A program made the translations under genes and the position numbers. Positions 38,519 to 46,380 of a DNA stretch of 64,000 bases are shown here, piece after piece. Each line of letters opens with the position of its first letter. Within the stretch, counting starts at the first letter, position 1. The stretch is from Polyangiaceae bacterium. Its GTDB lineage: Bacteria > Myxococcota_A > Polyangia > Polyangiales > Polyangiaceae. The notes under the pieces are model-generated. The model did no database searches and was not told the origin of the DNA. It saw nothing but the letters and a program-made list of their open reading frames with translations. The DNA lies in assembly GCA_025937785.1 (NCBI GenBank), contig JAICQQ010000006.1, forward strand, positions 1 through 64,000, in the 5' to 3' direction.

Positions 38519-38859
38519 GGCCGCGACACCAAAAAAAATAGGGGGGATTTCGAGCGCTCCCCAAGGAGCGGCCCGGTGTACAAAACTTCTGGCCGACCCA
38601 CGAAAATTGCGTGCGAACCGAGGGTTTACGCGGCTCAATTTTCGGGATGACATAAATCTTGCGAAATGCGCCCTAACTCAGCGCTCTCAAAGGGCAAAGC
38701 GACGGGACTCGCGACGCCCTGGGGACAACCCTGCGAGCGCCAATCGCCTGTCGGGTGGCGCCTCGGAAAGCAGGTGGAAAGTAGGCGTGAAACACACCGA
38801 CTGGCCACGGCACAGCATCAAACAAGCTCTATTCGCAGATCGGCGCTGCCGATTTTTGC
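38519..38859. other. Gene-free region after ybeY
   Basis: Part of a 477 bp gap before the HU gene. A small hairpin (CGCTCC/GGAGCG, loop CCAA) at 38555-38570 may end ybeY transcription. The rest shows nothing recognisable up to the promoter candidate at 38860. Confidence 0.45.
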
Positions 38860-38888
38860 TTGAAAGGCCAAAAGCCTGCTGTTATCCG
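38860..38888 (+). promoter_or_regulatory. Promoter candidate for the HU gene
   Basis: TTGAAA (5 of 6 to TTGACA), 17 bp spacer, TATCCG (3 of 6). It would leave a leader of about 100 nt to ATG 38996. Confidence 0.35.
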
Positions 38889-38995
38889 TCGCGTGCCTTT
38901 TCGGTGCACGCAACAACCCCGGTTGAAGCGGGCACCTGGATGGCGGGAGACGGCGTCAACAGTCTGATTTACCGCAGAGGAACAGGAGAAAACGT

Positions 38996-39307
38996 ATGGC
39001 AGGCAAGAGGCTGACAAAAGCTCAGGTGATCGCGGAGCTGGCAAACAATTGCGATCTCGACAAGAAGAGCGTCAATCGCGTGTTCGAAGAGCTTTCTGGG
39101 TTGATCAAGAAGCAACTCGGCGCGCGTGGTCCGGGTGAATTCGTGGTGCCCGGTCTCGTGAAGCTCCGCGTCGTCAAGAAGCCGGCGACCAAGGAACGCC
39201 AGGGGATCAACCCCTTTACGAAAGAGCCGATCACGATTCCGGCCAAGCCGGCGAGCAAGAAGGTCCGCGCAACTGCACTCAAGGCTCTAAAAGACCTGGT
39301 TCAGTAA
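38996..39307 (+). CDS. HU-family DNA-binding protein
   Basis: 103 residues. The helical start (LTKAQVIAELANNCDLDKKS) and the beta-arm region (GEFVVPGLVKLRVVKKPATK, RQGINPFTKEPITI) are those of the HU/IHF fold, with the Pro-containing arm and a Lys-rich C-terminus (KPASKKVRATALKALKDLV). It bends and compacts DNA as a dimer. AGGAG about 8 nt upstream of ATG 38996. A terminator follows. Confidence 0.94.
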   Translation: MAGKRLTKAQVIAELANNCDLDKKSVNRVFEELSGLIKKQLGARGPGEFVVPGLVKLRVVKKPATKERQGINPFTKEPITIPAKPASKKVRATALKALKDLVQ

Positions 39308-39338
39308 CGCTAACCTGGTGTCTTTCGACACTGACTCA

Positions 39339-39380
39339 TGTCCCCGCCCTCGGCTTCGAGGCGCGGGGACAAGTCATTTT
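39339..39380 (+). terminator. Rho-independent terminator of the HU gene
   Basis: TGTCCCCGC and GCGGGGACA form a perfect 9 bp outer stem, with an inner CTCG/CGAG extension, followed by AGTCATTTT. Confidence 0.85.
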
Positions 39381-39436
39381 GTCCACAGCACTTATCCACA
39401 GGTTCGAAAGCACCCGGCGCAGAATCACTAGAACAC

Positions 39437-40234
39437 TTAGAAATAGCGTGTCGCACCAACACGCAGCAGCGCGCCTGCCGACGAGTTCGATGTTTCGCCG
39501 GTCACTGAATGGACGAACTCGGGGTCATTGCTCGCCCCCGCGTCGACGCGCCCGCGCATGAACCCGTCGAGCCGCGCGAACGCCGAAGTCAGCGGGTGAA
39601 ACGTCAGCTCTGCCCCCAAACCCAGAAACGCGCCAAAATAGCGATAATGCCGCGCATGACTCGCGCGCGGCTCGACCTCGGCCCAGCTGTGGAAAAGTCC
39701 TGTGCTCAAAAAGACCTGAACCAGCCGATGGGTGTCGAAGAACGCCAGAAGCGCGCCTGACACCGCGAGTTCGCGACGCTGTGCGTCGAGCGCGTCGCGA
39801 CCGAAAGCGCTGTCCACGGCGAGCTCGAGCCCGATGTGGTCCAGGGGCAAGAACAAGAACCCCAGGCCCGGGCCCGCCATGAACGGATGCGCCGGCGAAT
39901 CGCCGGCGTCAATCAGCGGCAGATCGAACCTGAGCTGCACGCCCCAGGAGCGATCGCCCTGCGCGGGCTTGGGCTCGTACGTGTCCATGTCGGGCAGAGC
40001 GCCGTCGCGGTCGAGCGTGGGGCTCGCAAGCGCCTCGGATTCTGGCGGCGCTGATTCGATCCGCGGGGAAGCTGACTCCGGGGGAGCAGGCCGCGGAGCG
40101 TCCGTCGCCGGAGCGGGTTCGCAAAACCACCCGGTGGGACACTCAGCAGAAGGATCGGCGGCCACCGAACGACACAGCAAGCTGCCGATGGCGCCGACCA
40201 ACGTGCCGGCGAACTGGATGCGGTGAACCAACAT
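39437..40234 (-). CDS. Secreted barrel-like outer-membrane protein
   Basis: About 265 residues from ATG 40234 (a GTG precedes it). Signal LVGAIGSLLCRSVAADPS. The mature N-terminus has CPTGWFCEPAPA, a Cys pair motif, then 60 residues of Pro/Ser/Ala/Glu linker. The last 170 residues alternate strands and turns (WGVQLRFDLPLIDAGD, GPGLGFLFLPLDHIGLELAV) and end AGALLRVGATRYF with a C-terminal aromatic, as in outer-membrane barrels. Function unknown. No good ribosome-binding site is visible. Confidence 0.75.
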   Translation of the reverse strand: MLVHRIQFAGTLVGAIGSLLCRSVAADPSAECPTGWFCEPAPATDAPRPAPPESASPRIESAPPESEALASPTLDRDGALPDMDTYEPKPAQGDRSWGVQLRFDLPLIDAGDSPAHPFMAGPGLGFLFLPLDHIGLELAVDSAFGRDALDAQRRELAVSGALLAFFDTHRLVQVFLSTGLFHSWAEVEPRASHARHYRYFGAFLGLGAELTFHPLTSAFARLDGFMRGRVDAGASNDPEFVHSVTGETSNSSAGALLRVGATRYF

Positions 40235-40303
40235 CACGCCACGCTAAAGTAGCAATCGAGGCCGAACTTGCCACGGCATGGCGCTCCGGCCTATGCGGGC
40301 CTT

Positions 40304-41497
40304 ATGGCAGACGTCGTACTGAAGGCAGGTCGGGTGCGCCCGGTTTGGGCAGGCCACCCCTGGGTGTTTGCGCAGGCCGTGGAGCGCATCACCGGTCAGG
40401 CCGCCGCCGGGGATGAAGTACGGGTGCTGGATGCCAAAGGCCACGTACTCGGACGCGGCTTGTACTCGCCGGCGTCCGCGATTCGGGTCCGGCTCTACAC
40501 CCGCGATGGGGAGCAGCCGCTCGACGCGGCGTTCCTGCTCCGACGCCTCGGCGAAGCGTTGGCCCGCCGCCAACGCTTCGGCCTGCCCGGCGACGGCACC
40601 GACGCTTTCCGCGTGCTGAACGCAGAGGGGGACGGGTTGCCGGGGCTCGTGGTGGACCAGCTCGGCGACGTGAGCCTGTTGCAGTTCTCGACGCTCGGCA
40701 TGAAGCAGCGACAGGCGGAGGTGGTCGAGGCGGTCAAAAACCTGCTCCCCTCACGTGCCATCGTCGACCGAACGCCCCCGAAGAGCGCGGCCCTCGAAGG
40801 CTTCGAGCCGGGGACGGGCGTGATCGCAGGGGACGAGGCGCTCGACACGCTGCGCTTCGAGGAGCACGGGCTGCGCTTCGAAGTGCCGCTCCAGATCGGG
40901 CAGAAAACCGGATTCTACCTGGACTTGAGGCAGCTTCGGAAGCGCCTGGGCGAGCTCGCGCGGGGACGCCAGGTGCTCGACTGTTATTCGTACATAGGTG
41001 CAGCAGGCTTGAGCATGGCGCGCGGGGGCGCCACCGAGGTGCTGTCCGTCGACTCGAGCGAACTCGCCGTGAACGTCGCCCGACACTGTGTCGCGCTGAA
41101 CCAGCTCGGTGACCGCATGCGCGTAGAACGAATGCAGGCCCAAGCGGCCCTGGAGCGAGCCGCGGCCCAAGGCGGCGTCGACCTGGTGCTGTGCGACCCT
41201 CCGAAGCTCGCTCCCAAGCGATCCGCCCTGGACCGCGCGTTGCGGGCCATGGAAGCCCTCGCCGAGGGGGCCCTGCGCGCCACGCGCCCAGGAGGTATCG
41301 CGGTGGTGTGTTCGTGCTCCGCGGGTTTGGGTATGGCCGAACTCGAGCGGGCGCTGGCCGTCGGTGCTGCCCGCGCTGGACGCCGGGCTACCGTGCTCGA
41401 GCGTATCTTCCAGGATGCCGACCATCCCGTGCCTGCCGCCTTTCCCGAGGGCCTGTACCTCAGTACCCTGATCGCCGAGGTTTCCCTGGACCGATGA
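40304..41497 (+). CDS. Class I rRNA (cytosine) methyltransferase, RlmI-like
   Basis: About 397 residues. An N-terminal PUA domain (GRVRPVWAGHPWVFAQAVER) precedes the SAM-dependent fold. Signatures: RVLNAEGDGLPGLVVDQ, QKTGFYLDLRQLRKRL, DCYSYIGAAGLSMARGGATE (SAM site) and LVLCDPPKLAPKRSAL, the DPPxx catalytic loop. This family makes m5C in 23S rRNA. ATG 40304 is chosen as the start of the PUA domain. Its stop overlaps the next ATG (ATGA), so translation is coupled to the octahaem cytochrome, a functionally unexpected neighbour. Confidence 0.93.
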   Translation: MADVVLKAGRVRPVWAGHPWVFAQAVERITGQAAAGDEVRVLDAKGHVLGRGLYSPASAIRVRLYTRDGEQPLDAAFLLRRLGEALARRQRFGLPGDGTDAFRVLNAEGDGLPGLVVDQLGDVSLLQFSTLGMKQRQAEVVEAVKNLLPSRAIVDRTPPKSAALEGFEPGTGVIAGDEALDTLRFEEHGLRFEVPLQIGQKTGFYLDLRQLRKRLGELARGRQVLDCYSYIGAAGLSMARGGATEVLSVDSSELAVNVARHCVALNQLGDRMRVERMQAQAALERAAAQGGVDLVLCDPPKLAPKRSALDRALRAMEALAEGALRATRPGGIAVVCSCSAGLGMAELERALAVGAARAGRRATVLERIFQDADHPVPAAFPEGLYLSTLIAEVSLDR

Positions 41498-43359
41498 ACA
41501 GTGCTGCGCTGAAGCATGGGCCGCTGGGGTTCTTGGCCGCTTTGTGCCTCGTACCCCTGGTTGCCGCGTGCGGCGAGCGGGCCGGGGCTCGGGCGGAAGC
41601 GCGGCCGCCAGACGGCCGGAGCGCGAGCAACGTTCTCTACGGCGACTTCGCGGGGAGTCAGGCGTGCGCCGATTGCCACCCGGCAATCTTCGAGCGCTGG
41701 AGTCGTTCGCCGATGCACCAGATGACGCGCCCGTCGAAGCGCGGGGTCAGTCAGGCTCCGTTCGATGGATCCCAGTTCCATTTCAAGGGCGACGTCGCGA
41801 CGATGGTGACCGAGGCGGGTGAGCACTACATGCACCTCGAGTCGCGAGCGTACCCGAGCGCCTGGTACCGCATCACCAAAGTGATCGGCGGCCGCTACCG
41901 CGAGGATTACGCGGGCGTGCAGGTCGCCGCGGCGCGGCCCGACGCCTCGCCGGCGAGCGACGAGCGCATACTGCCCGTCTCTTACCTATTGTTCGAGAAG
42001 AGTTGGCGCTACAAAGGCTACTCGGTGATGTCGCCAGAGCGCGGCGCGCTCCGGCGCGGCTTGAAATGGCGCACCTCATGCGTTTTCTGCCACAACACGA
42101 CCCCGTGGCTGGCCAACTACTACGATGAACTCTACGGCGTCGGCGCCCCGAGCTACCAGGGCGCCGCCAGCCTCAAACTTCCCTCCGATCGCAGGCTCGC
42201 GTACGCGGTCACCGACCCCGACGCGTTCGAGCGCGCGCTCACCGACGAGCTGGAGCGGATGGACGCAGAGGCACCCGAGGGTGACGATCTGCCGTCACTG
42301 CTGGAAGCCGCCTCCGAAGCCACCCACGAGCACTTCACGGAAGCGCACCTGGTCGAGATCGGCGTCGGTTGTGAGGCGTGCCACGGCGGCGCGCGCGCCC
42401 ACGTCGCAAACCCCAGCGGGGTGACCCCGAGCTTCCTCCCCAGCGCCCCTTTCCTCAGCGTGCGTACGGCAGCCGGGCGGCGCGTGTCCGAAGCGCCCGC
42501 CATGACGCACAGCTGCGCCAAGTGCCACACCGTGCTGTTCTCGCGCTACCCGTATACGTGGGAAGGCGGCGAACGAGGTTTCGATCCCGGTGGCAGCAGC
42601 ATGAACTCGGGGGAGGCCCGGGACTTTCTGTTAGGCGGCTGCAGCTCGGCGCTGGCCTGCACGAACTGTCACGATCCGCACGGAAACGACGACTCGAGCA
42701 AGAGCGCACGCCTCGAAAGCGTGGAAGGCAATTCCGTCTGCACCAGCTGCCATAGCGACTACCGCTCCTCGGAGGGCCTGAGTGGCCACACCCACCACGG
42801 CGCCGCCAGCCAGGGCAGCGCCTGCGTGGCCTGTCACATGCCGAAGAAGAACGTCGCCCTCGACTATGACCTGACCCGCTATCATCGCATCGGCTCGCCT
42901 ACCGACCGCGCCCGGGTGGAGCAGGATCGGCCGCTGGAATGCGCGCTCTGCCACACGGACAAGACCGTACGCGAACTGGTCACCGACATGGAGCGGCTCT
43001 GGCCCCGGCGCTACGACCGCGATGCGCTCGAGCGCTTGTACGGGCCAAGCCTCGACGTGAACGCGATTTCCGCGACGCTGGCTCGTGGGAAACCCCACGA
43101 ACAAGTGGTGGCGATCCACGTGCTCGGGCGAGAGCGACGTGCCGACGCCGTCGAGGCGATCGCCGCACAGCTCGATCACGACTTCCCGCTCTTGCGCTTC
43201 TTTGCCCGGGACGCGCTCGAGCGAATCACGGGCAAGCGACTCGCATTGGACATGCACGCAGAGGGGCCGGCGATCGTAGCCCAAGCGCGGAAGGGGCTGG
43301 GGTTGGATCACGCTCCGCGCCCTCGAACCGAACAGGAACCCACCCATGCAACCGATTGA
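41494..43359 (+). CDS. Octahaem c-type cytochrome lipoprotein with HEAT-like C-terminus
   Basis: 621 residues. The signal (GFLAALCLVPLVAAC) ends in a lipobox with Cys near residue 25. Eight haem motifs: CADCH, CVFCH, CEACH, CAKCH, CTNCH, CTSCH, CVACH, CALCH, in the same order and relative layout as in the protein at 22316. A HEAT-like tail follows (AIHVLGRERRADAVEAIAAQ, RFFARDALERITGK). The shared pattern CEACHG.A..HV and CHMP...AL mark paralogues. It should sit on the outer or inner membrane facing the periplasm. It overlaps the methyltransferase stop and a HAD gene start. Confidence 0.9.
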   Translation: MNSAALKHGPLGFLAALCLVPLVAACGERAGARAEARPPDGRSASNVLYGDFAGSQACADCHPAIFERWSRSPMHQMTRPSKRGVSQAPFDGSQFHFKGDVATMVTEAGEHYMHLESRAYPSAWYRITKVIGGRYREDYAGVQVAAARPDASPASDERILPVSYLLFEKSWRYKGYSVMSPERGALRRGLKWRTSCVFCHNTTPWLANYYDELYGVGAPSYQGAASLKLPSDRRLAYAVTDPDAFERALTDELERMDAEAPEGDDLPSLLEAASEATHEHFTEAHLVEIGVGCEACHGGARAHVANPSGVTPSFLPSAPFLSVRTAAGRRVSEAPAMTHSCAKCHTVLFSRYPYTWEGGERGFDPGGSSMNSGEARDFLLGGCSSALACTNCHDPHGNDDSSKSARLESVEGNSVCTSCHSDYRSSEGLSGHTHHGAASQGSACVACHMPKKNVALDYDLTRYHRIGSPTDRARVEQDRPLECALCHTDKTVRELVTDMERLWPRRYDRDALERLYGPSLDVNAISATLARGKPHEQVVAIHVLGRERRADAVEAIAAQLDHDFPLLRFFARDALERITGKRLALDMHAEGPAIVAQARKGLGLDHAPRPRTEQEPTHATD

Positions 43360-44125
43360 ACGCGCGGACACGGCACGCCTCTCGAAGCTTCGAGGACTCA
43401 TCTTCGACCTCGACGACACCTTCCTCGATCACGGCGAGCTGAAGGCTGCCAGCTATCGAGCGCTGAGCGACCTGCGCGAAGCCGGGCTGACCTTGCTGGT
43501 GGCGACTGGACGCCCTGCGGGTTGGGGCGAAGTGCTGGCGCGCATGTGGCCCGTCGCCGCGGTCGTCTCGGAAAATGGTGCGATCAGTCACGTGCGCAGC
43601 TGCGGCCAGGTGCGCTGCATCGACGAGTGGTCGGGCGCCCCGCGCGAGCAGGCCAGGCATTCGCTCGAGCGCATCGCCGTCGAAGTCGAACGTGAGTTTC
43701 CCGAACTCGTGCGTACGGACGACGCGCTCGCGCGGATCAGCGACATCACCTACGACGTGGGAGAGTACCAGCGTGTCGCCCGCCCGATCGTGGAGCGGGC
43801 CAGCGAGCGGGCTCGCGCCCTGGGGGCTCGAACCACGGTGTCGAGCGTGCACATGCACATCACCCTCGACCCGCATGACAAGGCTACCGGCTGCCTCTAC
43901 GTGCTCCGCACCCAGCTGGGCCTCGACACGACCACGGCGCGCATGACCTTCGGATTCATCGGCGACAGCGGCAACGACGCGGCTTGTTTCGCGGCGTTCC
44001 CCGCGAGCATCGGCGTGTCGAATCTCAGCGGCAGACCGAGCGTTACCCCGAAGTGGATCACACGCGGCGCCCGCGGCGCGGGCTTCGTCGAAGCGGCGCA
44101 GCGTATCCTGGCGGCGCGCCGGTAG
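43346..44125 (+). CDS. HAD-superfamily phosphatase, Cof/sugar-phosphatase type
   Basis: 259 residues. Motif I is FDLDDTFLDHG with the nucleophile Asp and general acid; motif II is LLVATGRPAG; motif III Lys lies in HDKATG; motif IV is GFIGDSGNDAACF. The cap sits between motifs II and III (C2 type), as in Cof and trehalose/sucrose-phosphatase relatives. Substrate not determined. It overlaps the cytochrome gene end by 14 bp and lies 135 bp before argD. Confidence 0.92.
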   Translation: MQPIERADTARLSKLRGLIFDLDDTFLDHGELKAASYRALSDLREAGLTLLVATGRPAGWGEVLARMWPVAAVVSENGAISHVRSCGQVRCIDEWSGAPREQARHSLERIAVEVEREFPELVRTDDALARISDITYDVGEYQRVARPIVERASERARALGARTTVSSVHMHITLDPHDKATGCLYVLRTQLGLDTTTARMTFGFIGDSGNDAACFAAFPASIGVSNLSGRPSVTPKWITRGARGAGFVEAAQRILAARR

Positions 44126-44260
44126 TCGAAAGCGGGTGCGGCGAGCGCCCGCGGCTCGTGTTTCCTTGCAGTTTCGCTGGCATCGTGCGCTCGAACGGAA
44201 AACGTGCCGCCTCGGGGTTGGCAAACCTGCGAAAGCTCTAGTAGTGCTTGCCCTTTCCCC

Positions 44261-45463
44261 ATGACCACGCCTTTGGAAAAGCTCCTCGAGTCGGCTCGAA
44301 CCCACCTGTATCCGAACTACCGGCAACCCGATCTCGTGATGTCGCACGGCGAGGGCGTCTATGTCTGGGATACCAGCGGCAAACGCTATCTGGACATGTA
44401 CGCCGGCATCGCGGTCAACGTGCTCGGGCACGCCCACCCCGCGATCGTTTCGGCGTTGCAAGAGCAGGCGGCTCGCCTCGGTCACATGTCGAATTACTTC
44501 TACAACGAGCCGAACATCGAGCTCGCCGAACGCCTGTGCCGCCTGACGGGCATGCAGCGCGTGTTGTTCGGCAACTCCGGAACCGAGGCCAACGAGGCGA
44601 TGTTGAAGCTCGCCCGCCACCACTTTTACTCCGCGGGCCAGGTCGAGCGCTATCGCGTGATCGCGTTCGAAAACTCGTTTCACGGGCGCACGCTGGGCGC
44701 GCTGGCGCTCACGGGTCAGGACAAGTACCGTGAAGGCTTCGGTCCGCTACCGGGAGTCAGCCACGTGCCGTTCGGCGATCTCGCCGCCGTCGAGCGGACC
44801 ATGGGCCCCGACGTCGCCGCCGTCATCGTCGAAACCGTCCAAGGCGAGGGCGGCGTGGTGCCGGCTTCAGCGGGCTTCCTCGAGGGGCTGCGCAAGCTCA
44901 CCGAGGCGCAGGGCGCGCTGCTGCTGATCGACGAAATCCAGACCGGAGTCGCCCGCACGGGTCGTTTTCTAGGCATTCACCATTATCCCCGCGTGCGGCC
45001 CGACGCGCTCTCGATGGCCAAAGCGCTGGCCGGCGGTGTCCCCATCGGCGCCATGCTCTGCACCGAGAAGCTCGCGGGCGCGCTGCCTCCCGGCAGCCAC
45101 GGCAGCACCTTCGGCGGTAATCCCCTCGCCTCGCGAGTGGCACTCAGCGTGCTCGACGTCGTCGAGAAACGAGATCTCGCCGGACATTCCGCCCGCGTGG
45201 GAGCCTATCTCGGCGAGCGGCTCGCGGCGCTCACCCGTTACCCTGCGGTCACCGGCGCGCGGGGCCAGGGCCTGTTGCAGGCCCTCGAGCTCAGCGAAAC
45301 CGTCGACGCGCGCACGGTGGTGACCGATCTGCGCGAGGCCGGGGTACTAGTCACTGTCGCGGGCGGCAGAGCACTGCGCTTTTCACCGCCGCTCATCATC
45401 ACGCAGGAACAGGTCGACGAGGGGGTAGGCATCGTCGCAGAGGTCGTAGGAAGGCTCACATGA
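44261..45463 (+). CDS. argD: Acetylornithine aminotransferase
   Basis: PLP-dependent class III aminotransferase of 400 residues in arginine synthesis. PLP contacts: FGNSGTEANEAMLKLAR, the FHGRTLGAL loop, LLLIDEIQTGVARTG, and the Schiff-base Lys in ALSMAKALAGGVPIGA. C-terminal GSTFGGNPLA and RFSPPLIIT complete the family pattern. ATG 44261 precedes MTTPLEKLLES. Its stop overlaps the argF start in ATGA. Confidence 0.95.
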   Translation: MTTPLEKLLESARTHLYPNYRQPDLVMSHGEGVYVWDTSGKRYLDMYAGIAVNVLGHAHPAIVSALQEQAARLGHMSNYFYNEPNIELAERLCRLTGMQRVLFGNSGTEANEAMLKLARHHFYSAGQVERYRVIAFENSFHGRTLGALALTGQDKYREGFGPLPGVSHVPFGDLAAVERTMGPDVAAVIVETVQGEGGVVPASAGFLEGLRKLTEAQGALLLIDEIQTGVARTGRFLGIHHYPRVRPDALSMAKALAGGVPIGAMLCTEKLAGALPPGSHGSTFGGNPLASRVALSVLDVVEKRDLAGHSARVGAYLGERLAALTRYPAVTGARGQGLLQALELSETVDARTVVTDLREAGVLVTVAGGRALRFSPPLIITQEQVDEGVGIVAEVVGRLT

Positions 45464-46374
45464 TCCGGCATTTTCTCTGTCTCTCGGACCTGGGCAGCCA
45501 GCAGTTGCTCGCAGTGCTGGACGACGCCGACCGGTTCCTCGAACGGCGCAACCAGGGGACCGGACACCCGCTGCGCAACAAGGCAGTAGCGCTGGTCTTC
45601 GACAAGGCCTCGACGCGCACTCGGCTTTCGCTGGAGGTCGCCGTGGTCGAACTCGGCGGCCACCCTGTAGTCATCACGTCGGCCACCTCCCAGCTCGGGC
45701 GCGGTGAACCACTGAGCGACACGGCCCGCGTGCTGTCGCGCATGGTCCACGCCATCGCGTTTCGCACGGCCGATGAGTCGCGCATCAAAGAGCTGATGCA
45801 GTACAGCTCGGTGCCCGTGTTGAACGCCCTCACCGACCAGGGGCATCCGATGCAGTTGCTCGCCGACCTGCAGACCGTGCGCCGGGCCAAGGGCCGCCTC
45901 CAGGGCTTGAGCTACGCCTGGCTCGGCGACGGCAACAACATGGCCAACTCTTGGCTCGAAGCCGCTAGCTTGCTCCAGCTGCGTCTGCGCTTGGCCTGCC
46001 CCGAGGGCTACGACCCCGACGCGCAGCTCCTGGCTCGCGCCCGCGCCGCGGGGGCCGATGTGGAGGTCGTCCGCTCTCCTCGCGAAGCGGTCGCCGGCGC
46101 CGACGTGGTGAGCACCGACGTGTTCACCAGCATGGGGCAAGAGGCCGAGCAGGCGGCTCGCCTGAAGGCGTTCGAAGGCTACATGCTCGACCGAAAGCTG
46201 CTGGCGTTGGCCAAGCCCGACGCGATGGTACTGCATTGTCTTCCCGCGCATCGCGGCGAAGAAATCGAGGCAGAGGTCCTGGAGGGTTCGCACAGCCACG
46301 TCTGGGACCAAGCGGAGGCGCGACTGCACACCTCCAAGGCCATCCTGGCGTGGGCGCTCGCGAGCGATGAGTGA
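45460..46374 (+). CDS. argF: Ornithine carbamoyltransferase
   Basis: 304 residues; makes citrulline from ornithine and carbamoyl phosphate. The carbamoyl-phosphate motif is KASTRTRLS, followed by NALTDQGHPMQLLADLQTV, and the ornithine-site block HCLPAHRGEE near the C-terminus. Coupled to argD by ATGA overlap and followed after 6 bp by the P-type ATPase homologue. Confidence 0.96.
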   Translation: MIRHFLCLSDLGSQQLLAVLDDADRFLERRNQGTGHPLRNKAVALVFDKASTRTRLSLEVAVVELGGHPVVITSATSQLGRGEPLSDTARVLSRMVHAIAFRTADESRIKELMQYSSVPVLNALTDQGHPMQLLADLQTVRRAKGRLQGLSYAWLGDGNNMANSWLEAASLLQLRLRLACPEGYDPDAQLLARARAAGADVEVVRSPREAVAGADVVSTDVFTSMGQEAEQAARLKAFEGYMLDRKLLALAKPDAMVLHCLPAHRGEEIEAEVLEGSHSHVWDQAEARLHTSKAILAWALASDE

Positions 46375-46380
46375 GCCGGC

